Assembly (NCBI GenBank): GCA_964036665.1
Contig: OZ038529.1
Coordinates: forward strand, 6,432,501-6,496,500
From: Gordius sp. MW1
Taxonomy: Eukaryota > Nematomorpha > Gordioida > Gordea > Gordiidae
DNA length: 64,000 nt
Direction: 5' to 3'
Below, piece after piece: positions 33,123-44,275 of the stretch. Both the position numbers and the translations under genes were made by a program. The notes beneath the pieces are model-generated. The model saw only the letters and a program-made list of their open reading frames with translations. It had not been told where the DNA came from and ran no database searches. Within the stretch, counting starts at the first letter, position 1, and every line of letters starts with the position of its first letter.

Positions 33123-34597
33123 TTTGTGACAAATTTGGCCTTTTACTTAAAAGGTTGGCATGAATTGAGTTGTAATAATATCTGGGCCAAACGACGTCAT
33201 TTGGAAGCAGGAGTTGTATTTCCTGATGTTAGATAAGAAATGTCTAGAATTCGCAGTATAACCAGTAAGCAGAGATTTTGATGGCTCTGGGGGATTCTCC
33301 AAATATAGGTAGTTTAACTTTTCCAGACGCGCAACATTCGTTTCTCCGGCAAATTTAAAAGCATTGCAGTAGGGACACAACATGGCGACAAACTTTCAAT
33401 ATGAGAAGAGTTGCATGAAAATGCAAGGCGGCTGAATGAGCGTAATTGTTGATTATGTGTAGGTGGCTCAAGCAAACTCGCTGTTTGTAGATTGGCTAGC
33501 TCATTTGGTTGAGAATTGAAGCAGAATAACGCGAGTGTGAAAGTAGTGTGCACTCATCAAGTCTGAGAGTAAGTGCTTGATGCATTCGATTTGCAGTTCG
33601 TGTACTACGCCGTATAGTTGATCTCTTGCGACGCATTTAGGTCTAAAAGTAGATATAATCTGTAGGAAAAAAATAACTTAATTTACTATATATCAGCTTT
33701 ACATCTTATGGGGATCATGTAATATTAATAACTGGACTGCTCAAAAATGCAAATCATATTTGACCAAATTTATTACTCAAATTATAAAAATATATATTTA
33801 AACATTTAAGCTTAATCATTATTGCCCCTCTCTGATTCAAATGCTGGCTACGGCCACGAAGACATCGGGTGAGGCTGAGGACCCCAAGCAGTTTAAAAAA
33901 GTTGTGATATATAATTATTAATTCTTTGTCTGAAAATGGTCTAAACGTTTTATCAAGTAGTCCCAAATAAATAAACCTTAATTTGAGGAGTTTAGTGTTA
34001 CTATTATTTTAACTTAGGATTAAATAAACTAAAATATCAGATAAATAAACCTATATTACTAATGTTTGTTTATAGGAACTTAATTAAGAGTTTCTTATTA
34101 ATTTGAAACAAATCAAATTTGGAATAAATATGAAAAAACATATAATATTATGCAAATTTTACTTTCTTCCAACAAATAGCAGAAATATGTGAATGATTTG
34201 GTAGTTGTAATATTAAAAAAACTTCATAAACATACGAAAAAAGAACGAAACGTGGGAATGTATCTAAAAGCGTGCGTTATTTTTATTTAAGAAAATGGTG
34301 ATGTTTTAGGGTTTTGAGAATATTTATATGTCATCGGCTTGTATACCGTAAAAAAAACGGGCGTAGTTGGAGACACTAAAGACAAAGCAATCGTGGAAAA
34401 GCTTTTTAAGGCAATAAGTAGCACCATAACGATAAATAAGTACAAAAAACGTAATATCTCATCCGCTAGATGATGGTAAGCACTACCAAAAAACAGTGTT
34501 ACAGCTGTCGCAGGTCAATAAAAAGTATCTAGAAACCATCTAGGATGCTAAGGCAATGATCTGGCCAAATTTGGTGGCAATCGGTCGAAAACTTTAG
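33123..34597. other. Intergenic sequence, MITE scrap, pre-insertion sequence of an LTR element
   Basis: At 33817-33857 ATTGCCCCTCTCTG and ATGCTGGCTACGGCC are an end of the GGGCGTAGCCAG family. At 34562-34597 sequence of the AAATTTGGTGGCAATCGGTC type recalls transposon-derived DNA. No reading frame was recognised. Confidence 0.4.
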
Positions 34598-34603
34598 GAG
34601 TTA

Positions 34604-34900
34604 TGGGTTACCTTGGCAAATAAAATCTGAATATAGCAACGCGATCATTGGTTACCTATGCAAAAAACTTAACCTTTCTCTTTCTAGTGTTCACGCAACA
34701 TATTCATAAAAGTTAATACATTCAAATAGTTAAAGGTCTTGTAATTCACCGTTATTATACCCTCGACCAGTGTATATAAACGCGTTATTTTAAATAAAAA
34801 ACAATTCGTTCATTTTCTTTTTGTTGTATGCTTTCAATTGATATCTTGTCTAAAAAAATAATATATTTATTAACAGTTTATAGGTATCCAAGCCGCAACA
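34604..34900 (+). repeat. 5' LTR of retrotransposon I
   Basis: 297 bp, TG to CA. A TATATAAA-like promoter box is near 34775 and AATAAA is at about 34793. Confidence 0.92.
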
Positions 34901-34902
34901 TA

Positions 34903-35713
34903 ATGGTGACCCCAAGTCCAAAAATGGAAACACCACAAATGGATGATGACTCGAAGGGGGAAAATACGTTATACCACAAGCTCCCAGCGTTTAATACATT
35001 AAACCCACGTATTTGGTTTATTCAGATTGAATCTCTGTTTAAAATTCGAAAAATTAAAAATGAATTCACAAAATTAGGTTACCTCATAGAAAACCTTCCA
35101 CAGGAAGTGACGGCCGAAATTCAAGACTTACTTGAAAACATACCGAAGAAGCCCCGTTTTCAAAAATGAAGGCAGCTATTATCGAACGCACATCCCGAAG
35201 CGATATGCAACGTCTGCACGACCTACTGACAAACGTAGAACTCGGAGATCGATCCCCATCACAGCCACTACGTTATATGAGAACCTTGTTAGGATCACAT
35301 TCAATGGACGATACCATCCTTAAACAATTGTGGATGGACAAATTGCCAGCATGACCGGTATACTAGCAATTTTCGCGCCGGATCAAACACCCACAAAATT
35401 AGCAGAAACAGCCGATAAAATCGCAGCCACGTACCACGTAAGTCCCATAATTAATTCATTAAACCCAGGTCTAAATAAAGAATTGGAAGAACTAAAAGAG
35501 CTCGTAAAAAACCTAGGTGTCACAGTAGAAACGCTAAAAAGGGATGTACAAAAAGTACGATCACGTTCTTTTTCAAGACATCGATCTTACTCACGTCACA
35601 CACGCGCAGCAAGGACAAACGAGCCTAACCTATGCTGGTATCACAATCGTTTCCATGACAAGGCCACAAAATGCATAGAACCTTGCACGTTCCACCAAAA
35701 AGATTCAAACTAA
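34903..35713 (+). pseudogene. Gag of retrotransposon I, two frameshifts
   Basis: Three frames in succession (34903-35169, 35166-35354, 35330-35713) cover one Gag. The first has KLPAFNTLNPRIWFIQIES, typical of the small Gag found in many invertebrate gypsy elements (DUF7041-like). The second has LTNVELGDRSPSQPLRYM, and the third ends in a Cys/His segment, [19 protein letters not shown]. The shifts near 35160 and 35345 are damage. The overlap with pol at 35671-35713 is in the -1 direction, as expected for programmed frameshifting. Confidence 0.85.
34904..34919 (+). other. Primer binding site of retrotransposon I
   Basis: TGGTGACCCCAAGTCC begins three bases after the 5' LTR. Its TGG start is complementary to the CCA end of a tRNA; the tRNA species was not identified. 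It overlaps the likely gag start codon (ATG at 34903). Confidence 0.75.
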
Positions 35714-38700
35714 TAGGCCGGCCAGCAAAAGCGACATCTGGCACCGGCCTAACAAGTCGCCTATTTTACATATATGATAATTCTTCAACTATGAATTTTT
35801 TAATTCACACAGGCGCAGAAATTAGCATCATCCCGGCAACCAAACGCGTACGACTCAATTGGTCCAATATACAGCTTCAAGCTGCAAATGCAAGCGCCAT
35901 AAAAACGTTTGGGCAGAAATCGTTGACGTTAGACCTAGGCCTAAAAAGGCCATATCAATGGAGCTTTACAATAGCTGACGTTAAATTTCCAATATTAGAA
36001 GCGGACTTCCTAAGTAAATTTAACTTTATAATCAATATTTCAAAGAAACAACTGATCGAAACACAAATTATGCCGGCCAAACAGATCGCAGTAAACTCCC
36101 AAATGGCTGTAGTAAATCCCCCGGAATTCACTTGGTTAGTAAAAAAATTCCCCGCTGTGTTTAAAGCTACAGAATATACGCCAACAGCAAAACATAATGC
36201 CCAACACCATATAGAAACAAAAGAGCCGCCAGTTTTCTCTAAACCCAGACGTTTGAATGCCGAAAAACTGATGATAGCCAAAGGTGAATTCATGCACATG
36301 ATGGATTTAGGCATCATCAGTACTTCAAATAGCAGCTGGGCTTCTCCTCTACACATGGCTCCAAAAAAGAACAATAAAGAGTGGAGACCATGCGGAGATT
36401 ATCGGGCCCTCAATGTCAAAACAATTCCCGATCGTTACCCTCTACCGCATATACATGACTTTTCACTTTCCTTGTCAGGTAAAAATATATTCACTAAACT
36501 GAATTTAGTTCGTGCTTATCACCAAATCGCAATGGCGCCAGAAGATATCCAAAAAACCGCCGTCACAACCCCATTCGGTTTATTCGAATTCTTACGCATG
36601 CCTTTCGGTCTAAGAAATGCAGCACAAACGTTTTAAAGATTCATTGACCATGTTCTCAGGGGATTGGACCATACATTTACCTATTTGGACGACATATTAA
36701 TCGCCAGTTCTTCACTTGCAGAACACAAAGTACACGTTGAACAAGTAATACAACGACTTTTCGATAACGGATTAATGTCAATATGCAAAAATGTAAATGG
36801 GGCGTAAAGGAAATTGAGTTCTTAGGACACATCGTGACGTCTAAAGGGTTAAAACCTATACCCGGTAAAATAGACACCATTGACAAATTTCCAACCCCAA
36901 CTTCAATGACACAATTGAGAAGATTTATCGGCATGATAAAATTTTACCGATGGTTTGTCCCTAAATGTGCAGAGCTCCTCAAACCATTAACCGATCACCT
37001 CGACAATACCAAAAGACCTATTTAGTTAACACAGGAAGCTAAAGACGCATTTATGCAGGCAAAACAAGCCCTTAAACAAATAACTAGTCTATTTCATCTA
37101 GACGAAAAAAACAAACTGTCGCTCACTACTGATGCTTCCAACTTCGCAGTAGGAGGAGTTATACAACATAAACATTAAACGATGATATACTACCACTTGC
37201 CTCCTAATATTCAAAAAAACTTTCACAAAATCAAACACGCTACAGTACCTTCAGCCGAGAACTACAGGCCATTTACCTTATGATAAAACATTACAGCCAT
37301 GTTCTCGAAGGACGCAATTTCACCGTATATTCTGACCACAAACCCTTAACTTATGCACTTAAGGCAAAGACGGACAAATACTCTCCTCGAGAAATACGTC
37401 AACTGGACTACATCTCTCAATTCACAGCGGACATCCAATACATCCGAGGTAGCATAATCATCGTGGCTGATACCCTGTCCCGTACAGACATCGACACAAT
37501 CCAACTCCTTGCAACACAGTCGTTACTGGAACTCATATCTACGAGACAGAAGGTTGAAAAACACAAATGACGAAACGAAATCTTTAATATTGGAACAATT
37601 CCCAATACCTGATTCAAAACAAAATATCATTTGTGATGTTTCTCAAACATCACCTCGACCTCTGGTACCTCCTACCTTACGACAAGTAGTTTTCAATCAA
37701 TATCACGGATTATCACATCCCGCGGTATCCGTTCAACACTAAAACTAATTGCGAAATGTTTTGTCTAGCCTAAAATGAACCATGACTTACGAAAATGGGC
37801 TCAACAATGTCTTAATTGTCAGGTCAGCAAAATAAATAAACATGTTATTTCTACCCCAGGTACATTCAACCAACCTAAGGCTCGATTCAGCCATGTCCAC
37901 CTAGACATTGTTGGTCCGTTACCACCATCCAATGGTTATAACTAATTTTTACGGCCATAGACCGATACACCCGGTGGCCGATAGCAATCCCTATAAAAGA
38001 TAATTCAGCCGAAACCGTGGCTCTTACCTTTTTAACATAATGGATAGCAAACTTCGGAGTACCAAGCACAATAACAACCGATAGAGGATCGCAGTTTCGT
38101 TCAACACTATTCCGACAATTTTCCCAGCTACTCGGTTATCATCATATAATCACAACCGCCTACCACCCACAAGCTAATGGGCTGGTCGAACGCTTCCATC
38201 GTCAGCTAAAGAGTTCGATAATGGCAAAAAACAACGCTAACAAATGGTCCGAATTACTCCCTTTGATACTACTAGGCATTAGAACGACGATCAAAGAAGA
38301 CCTAGCTTGTTCTAGTTCCGAGCTAGTTTATGGTACCACCTTACGCCTACCAGGTGATTTCATACAACATTCATCACACGACATCAATGCAACCGAGTTC
38401 GTACAACGCCTTCGACACCATTTCGACAACTTACGTTTCTCACCACCACGTACGTCAAACACCAAACAACAAATCCCCGCCGATTTGTTTTCTACACCTT
38501 ACATTTTTATTAGGACCGATAAAGTTCGAAAAGGCTTAATTCCACCATACGAAGGCCCCTTCAAAGTTATTGACAGACAAACCAAATACTTTGTGGTAAA
38601 CAGAAATGGGAAACATGATAACATTTCTATCGATCGGTTGAAACCAGCGTACACCGAATCAGTCAACCCTATAGAACCACTCATAAAATGTCCGACCATT

Positions 38701-38805
38701 CAAAACCAACCTCCCACCTCTAACACTACCACAAACCATACAACAACAAAAGCCGGACAGAAAGTTCATTGGCCAGTTAAATTAGCCGAATACTTATATT
38801 TTTAG
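35671..38805 (+). pseudogene. Pol of retrotransposon I (protease, RT, RNase H, integrase), broken
   Basis: Protease: [13 protein letters not shown], where the catalytic D of DTGAE is H (codon at 35806). Reverse transcriptase: [27 protein letters not shown], then a stop at 36634, then TYLDDILIA with YxDD intact. A frameshift follows near 36780 and a stop at 37023. RNase H: LTTDASNFAVGG and YSDHKPLTYA, with a frameshift between. Integrase: a zinc-binding region and DDE core follow with several stops; ITTDRGSQFRS and QANGLVERFHRQLK are readable. The tail holds the GPF-type segment PPYEGPFKVI. It cannot yield a working enzyme set. Confidence 0.9.
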
Positions 38806-38818
38806 CACTCCTTGCAAA

Positions 38819-38832
38819 TAGGGGGGGGGGAC
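38819..38832 (+). other. Polypurine tract of retrotransposon I
   Basis: A run of G residues preceded by AATA sits just upstream of the 3' LTR, where the plus-strand primer is expected. Confidence 0.7.
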
Positions 38833-38837
38833 TTGTA

Positions 38838-39134
38838 TGGGTTACCTTGGCAAATAAAATCTGAATAAGCAACGCGAACATTGGTTACCTATGCAAAAAA
38901 CTTAACCTTTCTCTTTCAAGTATTCACGCAACCTATTCATAAAAGTTAATACATTTAAATAGTTGAAGGTCTTGTAATTCACCTTTATTATAACCTCGAC
39001 CAGTGTATATAAACGCGTTATTTTAAATAAAAAAACAATTCGTTCATTTTCTTTTTGTTGTGTGCTTTTAATTGATATCTTGTCTAAAAAAATACTATAT
39101 TTATTAACAGTTTATAGGTATCCAAGCCGCAACA
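38838..39134 (+). repeat. 3' LTR of retrotransposon I
   Basis: 297 bp, the partner of 34604-34900. It is followed by the target duplication GAGTTA. Confidence 0.92.
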
Positions 39135-39140
39135 GAGTTA

Positions 39141-39710
39141 TTAGAAGACAAAGAAAACGTAGTTACATTTTAATTTATATAGTTTTCAAATAAGAATGTA
39201 AATAATCTTTCATGGCTGAAGTATTCTACTTATAAAAAATATCATATATCATAAACCATTTAATATAGAAGAAACTATTTATTATAAAGCAAATATCAGA
39301 GGGGATATAAAATTAACTCCAACAACGGGGACTATGATATTTAAGGTTTAGCATACATAGCCTAATATATTTTATAAATGCTCTTCCATTGAATAACAAT
39401 GATAACGAACTACCAAATTTGCCGGAAAATCGGCTCCAATGAAGCTGTTTGGAGTATCTTCGGCTTCCCAATTCATGAATGGGATCTAGCAGTTATCCAT
39501 TTAGTTGCTTTTCGGATCGCGCGCGAAAGAATTAAAATCGTTTTACAACGGTTATTATTATTTTATTCTAATTACACGACGCGACAATAATTTGTTTCCA
39601 TCCAAAGGTTTTGGTCCTTCCCCAAAAGGGAAGGACTATATCTACTTGATGATTTCTAAATTCCCGTCTTAATATTTTTTTAATGACTACGCCACAAAAT
39701 AAAATTATAT
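39141..39710. other. Sequence between the two LTR elements, with a Helitron helicase fragment
   Basis: Mostly AT-rich. The only recognisable part is the Helitron piece at 39399-39510. Positions 39511-39710 are not Helitron coding and may be another insertion. Confidence 0.5.
39399..39510 (+). pseudogene. Helitron Rep/helicase fragment, left of retrotransposon II
   Basis: NYQICRKIGSNEAVWSIFGF and PIHEWDLAVIHL match the Helitron segment usually read as YISSNEAxWRIFxFPIHER and VxHLxVHL. The continuation (VAHLKN and FTNETALDGAINPPKTTLTD) is found at about 45790 onward, on the other side of retrotransposon II. The gene was therefore split by later insertions. Confidence 0.8.
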
Positions 39711-40398
39711 TTATTTTATTTGTAGCTATTGTAAGTCGGTTTTAGTAAGTAGGTTTTGATAGTACTATCACAGATATGTCCGCGTTACCAGTGTGATATT
39801 TGTAATTAAAGATTGTAAGTAGATTTCGATTGAACTCCTTTATTTAGGTATGCAATTGATATAAAACAATATTGGGCGAATTTGATTTATAAATCCAATA
39901 AACAAATTATCGATCGTATAATGATCTTCAGGATTAAAGTAAAATGTCGATGTATGAAGATGGCGAAGGGGGAAATATTCGTGCAATCAATAGACTAGAA
40001 CTGGTGGTGTCTATGGGTAAATTACGGTATTGGATTATAGGACTTTAGACTTCTTTCGAACGATTTGCTAGATACAGAAATAAAAATATAACGATTTTAT
40101 GTAAAGTACAAATTCATCCATATATACCCTGTACATCCCCTTCTCAATTTGCATGAGAGATGCAGAAAGTTCGATGTACTGCACATCTCAACGAGAAAAT
40201 GCCCTTTACAAATTCGTCTGCTTCCAATTAGTGCTTTTAAACAAACCCTTAATCGCAGACGATAATTAGTTTCTCACGCTTAATTCTGAATCGCGCAGAC
40301 TATAATTAGTTTCCAATTAGTGCTTTAAACAAACCCTTAATCGCAGACGATAATTAGTTTCTCACTCAATTATTAAATTTTAATTGCTACCTACAACA
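39711..40398 (-). repeat. 3' LTR of retrotransposon II
   Basis: 688 bp; on the - strand it begins TGTTGTAGGTAGC. It contains a direct duplication of about 85 bp around ATCGCAGACGATAATTAG. If the LTR were taken as a TG to CA unit it would end at 39721, but the extra 10 bases are shared by both LTRs. Confidence 0.9.
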
Positions 40399-40411
40399 CC
40401 TTCCCCTTTTA
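40399..40411 (-). other. Polypurine tract of retrotransposon II
   Basis: AAAAGGGGAAGG on the - strand directly precedes the 3' LTR. Confidence 0.8.
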
Positions 40412-40426
40412 CCTTTCTGGCACCTC

Positions 40427-40831
40427 CTAATTAGGGCCCAGGGAAAGCTGCTGCAGGGCATCCGCCGCACTCCGCGACGATCCCTCACTACTTCCCGGTG
40501 TTACCTCATTAGCCCTCGGCGCTACCACGGGCACAGCCTGAGGACCGTCACCTACCTGTGGCGTCCCTGTGCTTCTTCCCGCACACATGGGCATACGGTG
40601 CCAACGGCGGCACCCATTGCACCTCCTTCGAGGCCTGTTCACGGGCCTGCCTTGCCGCGGACCCCCATAGATACCTGGTCGACCCGATGGTGGTGGCTCG
40701 AACATAGCTACCACCCTTGGAATACCATCTATACCGATTATCATTGTCAAATGAATGGGCCCCGGCGGACGAATTGCCACTGTCCTCCTCACCACCACCT
40801 CTATAGAGCACCAGGACAATTGCACTTGCAT
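40427..40831 (-). CDS. Extra 3' ORF of retrotransposon II
   Basis: A 134-codon frame lies between pol and the 3' LTR. It is much GC-richer than its surroundings. The product is rich in Pro, Arg and Gly and holds RRRCNGCRRWHRMPMCAG, a C-x2-C-x3-H-x4-C pattern close to a retroviral-type zinc knuckle (which has x4 before His). A Ser-rich tail follows. It has no transmembrane segment, so it is not an envelope gene. It may be a relocated or captured nucleocapsid-like protein, or the frame may be open by chance. It overlaps no other coding frame except a shadow frame. Confidence 0.5.
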   Translation of the reverse strand: MQVQLSWCSIEVVVRRTVAIRPPGPIHLTMIIGIDGIPRVVAMFEPPPSGRPGIYGGPRQGRPVNRPRRRCNGCRRWHRMPMCAGRSTGTPQVGDGPQAVPVVAPRANEVTPGSSEGSSRSAADALQQLSLGPN

Positions 40832-40846
40832 CTAAATATAAAAAAA

Positions 40847-43800
40847 TTAGACATCGTGCATTAGTAATTGCTCCAAATGTCTTACTTCCTCTTTCTGACT
40901 TTCTACAAGTCTTACTTTATAAATCTTATTACCAATATGATCAATAACACGTGCCAAAATCCACATGGGTTCACCTGCATAGTTACGTGACCATACTAGT
41001 TGATCTATCTTAAAGCGAGGCGTAGTAGTTAAATTATTATTATTATCTAATTCCAATAAAAAATCAGGCGGATATCTTAATTTACGTTTAAGAAACTCTT
41101 CGCCTACCGGTAAACGATCCGGATACCTGGGAGACATGTTATGATAAAGTCTATAGAGCCAGGTACCATCCTTACCAGTCTGTGATAATCTAATCCATTT
41201 TTTAACTATACCCACATATCTCTCAACCTGTCCATTAGAACTTGGATGATATGGTGGTGTTAATACATGTCTTATTTTCCATTGTTCGCAAAATATATTA
41301 AACTCTGCGCTAGTAAATGCTCGGCCATTGTCGGTTACTACGCACCTTGTAAAACCATACGAACTAATTAAATCTTTTAAAAAATTAATCGTTACCAGGG
41401 TAGACATATTAAAAACCTTTCTAAATTCAGTCCAACCCGAAAAAGCATCTACAATTAAAATATAGCGTTTTTTATCAAGTTCGAAAAAATCAATGTGTAT
41501 GCGCTCCCAAGGTTCTCTAGGACGTGTCCATCTCGCCGCTTTGTCTCTGCGAGGCATGGCCGTCTTTGCCTTGCACCCTTCACATTGTCGGACTTGTCTT
41601 TCAATATCTTTTGTCATCTTAGGCCACCAGACATACCTTCTAGCTATGTCTTTCATCTTTGTAATACCTGTATGCCCCTCGTGAAGTACCTTTAAAACAT
41701 CCTCACGTAGCTCGGTAGGTATGACCATTCTTTCGTTTCGTTTAATCACGTTATCCTCCCAATAAAGCTCGTTAAGCACATGTTTAAAAGCCAAAGGTAC
41801 CGACAGACTATTCTCATTGCCCAATAAAATATCTTTTATTTTTATAAAATCGGGGTCAGTCTCTGAGCTCTTAACTATGGCGTTAAACTCAACAATTTTT
41901 AATACATTAATGTAATGGTCACTACTCTGCGTGATTCCAATATCGTTGTCAGCTTCCTCGTTATTACCACTCATACGCGACAAAACGTCTGCTAAACAAT
42001 TATTTCTACCTTTACGATATTTTAAGGTTAACGAAAAATTACCAAGTATTAATAACCACCTTTGCAAACGTGGGGACATCAAGTATTCAGTATTAATCTT
42101 TTGGTATAAATTAATTAAAGGCTTGTGATCAGTAAAAACTGTAAAGGTCTTGCCTATTAAATATTCTCTACATCGTTTTAAACCAAAAGTTATAGCAAGA
42201 GCTTCTTTTTCAATCACAGAATAATTGAGTTCCGCTCTATTAAGCTTACGCGAAAAATAAATTACAGGATGTTCAATTCCATCCTCGACCTGACATAAAG
42301 CTCCTCCTATACCCGTGTTGGATGCATCAACATTTAAGATGTGCTCTTTAACCGGATCAAAACATCTTAAGATGGAGTCTTTTAACAAAATATTTTTCAA
42401 ATACTCAAAACATTGATCTTCCCTATCTTCCCATTTAAACAAAACATTATCTTTAGTTAACTCATATAGGGGACCCGAAATCTTCGTGTAGTTATCAATA
42501 AATCTGCTATAATAATTCATAAGCCCTAAAAATGAAGATAATTCCTTCTTATTATTAGGCCTCTGCATATTTTTTATAGCTTCCACTTTAATTAAATTAG
42601 GTTTTACCCAGCCATCGGTTATTATATGACCCAAATAAGTTATTTCGGTTGCGCAAAAAATGCATTTATTCGCTGATACACGTAAATTTTTACTTTTAAT
42701 TAAAGATAAAACATTTATTAGTCGAAAATCATGCTCGGCTTGCGTTGAACCCGTTACTAAAATGTCATCTAAGTAAAAAAATATGCCATCTAAATTATTA
42801 AAAATAGAAGCCATTGCTCGTTGAAAAATTGGCGCAGACACACTTAAACCAAAAGGTAATCGTTTAAAAGCAAAAAAACCTCTATCGGTGTTTATTGTTA
42901 AAATTTTAGACGTCTTATCATCTACACGTAACTGAAGGTATGCATTCCTAAGGTCTATCTTTGAAAAGAATTTAGAACCTTTTAAATTAGCTAAAACCAT
43001 CTCTATTCTGGGTAAGGGGTATTTAACCTCTATCACATGTTTATTAATAGTTATTCTGTAGTCGGCACACACCCGTATGCTACCGTCATTTTTCTTAACG
43101 GGAACTAACGGGGTAGCCCACTCAGAATACTCTATTGGTTCAATAATATTATCCTCTAACCAACTATCTATAACTTTATTGACCTTATCAATCCACATGA
43201 ACGGTATTCGACGGGCAGGCCAAAAACGAGGAACTGCATCTGAGTGAACCTTAATTGAAAACACGTTATCGTTTAAACATCCTAATTCATCTCGAAAAAT
43301 CTCCAAAAATTCCGCTTTAATCTCATCAATGTTAAAATGCCACAGTCTTCCGACGTACTGACCATCACAATCAACCCATCCAGAGGTCGTAGGCTTATCA
43401 TCGAAAACCCTTGCCCCTGAAACCGAGGTTGGATTATCCATTGCCTCCTTAATAACAACCAAGGATTTATGCTCGTTTAAAGAAGCTACCTTGAAACCGG
43501 GTGTTGCATGGTCATCAGCATTATTGATTAAACAATTGATTTTCTTATTTCTGATATACGTGGAATTTTTACAAATGCCCCACCAATTAACTAGAGGCCC
43601 AATTAATTTGATCCAATTCCACCCCATAATATTATCTATTTTCTCATCGATAACGAACAACTCTAATTCCAAAACTTCCTCGCCTGCACATACTTGAACT
43701 ATAGTACTCCCTAAAATTTTGATATTCGACCCGTCTAATTGTTTTACTAAAACACGACTTTTATTGATGTTTTTAAAAGGCCAAAATTTTAAAAAATTAT

Positions 43801-43879
43801 ACTTACTTATAACAGAAATAGAGGCACCAGAATCTACTAAAAATTTTATTTGCATACCTTCAATATTTAAATTAACCAC
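40847..43879 (-). CDS. pol: Pol polyprotein of retrotransposon II
   Basis: An intact 1010-residue Pol carries, in order: aspartic protease (FLVDSGASISVI, residues 13-24); reverse transcriptase (KIDLRNAYLQL and FYLDDILVTG with YxDD at 369-372); RNase H (NVDASNTGIGGAL near 516 and FTDHKPL near 582); integrase zinc finger (H733, H736, C766, C769); and integrase core D797, D850, E886 with the classical 35-residue spacing between the last two. It ends in a GPY/F-like segment (WSRNYAGEPMW onward). No stop or shift interrupts it and all key residues are present. Its frame begins about 65 bases downstream of the gag stop in another frame, so expression probably needs frameshifting or an upstream start not seen here. 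Confidence 0.95.
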   Translation of the reverse strand: MVNLNIEGMQIKFLVDSGASISVISKYNFLKFWPFKNINKSRVLVKQLDGSNIKILGSTIVQVCAGEEVLELELFVIDEKIDNIMGWNWIKLIGPLVNWWGICKNSTYIRNKKINCLINNADDHATPGFKVASLNEHKSLVVIKEAMDNPTSVSGARVFDDKPTTSGWVDCDGQYVGRLWHFNIDEIKAEFLEIFRDELGCLNDNVFSIKVHSDAVPRFWPARRIPFMWIDKVNKVIDSWLEDNIIEPIEYSEWATPLVPVKKNDGSIRVCADYRITINKHVIEVKYPLPRIEMVLANLKGSKFFSKIDLRNAYLQLRVDDKTSKILTINTDRGFFAFKRLPFGLSVSAPIFQRAMASIFNNLDGIFFYLDDILVTGSTQAEHDFRLINVLSLIKSKNLRVSANKCIFCATEITYLGHIITDGWVKPNLIKVEAIKNMQRPNNKKELSSFLGLMNYYSRFIDNYTKISGPLYELTKDNVLFKWEDREDQCFEYLKNILLKDSILRCFDPVKEHILNVDASNTGIGGALCQVEDGIEHPVIYFSRKLNRAELNYSVIEKEALAITFGLKRCREYLIGKTFTVFTDHKPLINLYQKINTEYLMSPRLQRWLLILGNFSLTLKYRKGRNNCLADVLSRMSGNNEEADNDIGITQSSDHYINVLKIVEFNAIVKSSETDPDFIKIKDILLGNENSLSVPLAFKHVLNELYWEDNVIKRNERMVIPTELREDVLKVLHEGHTGITKMKDIARRYVWWPKMTKDIERQVRQCEGCKAKTAMPRRDKAARWTRPREPWERIHIDFFELDKKRYILIVDAFSGWTEFRKVFNMSTLVTINFLKDLISSYGFTRCVVTDNGRAFTSAEFNIFCEQWKIRHVLTPPYHPSSNGQVERYVGIVKKWIRLSQTGKDGTWLYRLYHNMSPRYPDRLPVGEEFLKRKLRYPPDFLLELDNNNNLTTTPRFKIDQLVWSRNYAGEPMWILARVIDHIGNKIYKVRLVESQKEEVRHLEQLLMHDV

Positions 43880-43945
43880 CGGAGTTTGTGAAGAATTAAA
43901 AAAATTAATATATACAATACTAGTGTTGTCTTCGCCAATCGAGCG

Positions 43946-44275
43946 TCAATTAAAGTTACGCGGCCCAGGATTAACAGAATTTTCCTGCGTGGCTCTATTC
44001 TCAAAATTACCCGGAATAACCTGGTTATCATTATAAAATTGTCTGTTTCCATAAAACCTTCTATAGGGCTCGCGCGACTGCGATCTATATCTAAAATGCG
44101 CCTTGTTATTTTCAAAGTTACGGCTTACATTACAGTTGCGCCTGATGTGCCCTAATCTATTGCAATTATAGCAACGCGGGACCGAGGTCTTAACCCTGTA
44201 AACCTGTTCTACGCGATGCATTTTTATAAAAATTACTACTAAAATGACCATGATAATTAACAACATGACAACCAT
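43946..44275 (-). pseudogene. gag: Truncated Gag of retrotransposon II (zinc knuckle only)
   Basis: The 109 codons include RCYNCNRLGHIRRNC, a perfect CX2CX4HX4C nucleocapsid zinc knuckle, followed by an Arg/Asn-rich tail. The N-terminal hydrophobic leader (MVVMLLIIMVILVVIFIKM) is not capsid-like. The 430 bases between this ORF and the 5' LTR have stops in all frames read. The matrix and capsid parts are therefore missing, unlike other gypsy elements. Confidence 0.75.

Larger units (their letters stand above)
34604..39134 (+). mobile_element. Ty3/gypsy LTR retrotransposon I (decayed)
   Basis: This is a complete 4531-bp element. The 297-bp LTRs run from TGGGTTACC to CGCAACA, with a 6-bp target duplication GAGTTA (34598-34603 and 39135-39140). 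The primer binding site, gag, protease, reverse transcriptase, RNase H, integrase and polypurine tract are in order. By eye the LTRs differ at about eleven positions plus two single-base indels. Gag and Pol are broken by several stops and frameshifts and the protease catalytic Asp is replaced by His, so it is dead. Confidence 0.93.

Noticed and set aside
33021-33236. Short + strand frame overlapping the palindromic MITE
   Set aside because: It lies across the right arm of the inverted repeat and reads simple GAGA-type sequence; no family resemblance.
35955-36374. 139-codon - strand frame within retrotransposon I
   Set aside because: It is the antisense of the protease/RT coding region and has no independent features.
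40427-40831. Envelope gene of retrotransposon II
   Set aside because: No signal peptide, transmembrane helix or glycosylation-rich ectodomain is visible; the frame is short and Arg/Pro-rich.
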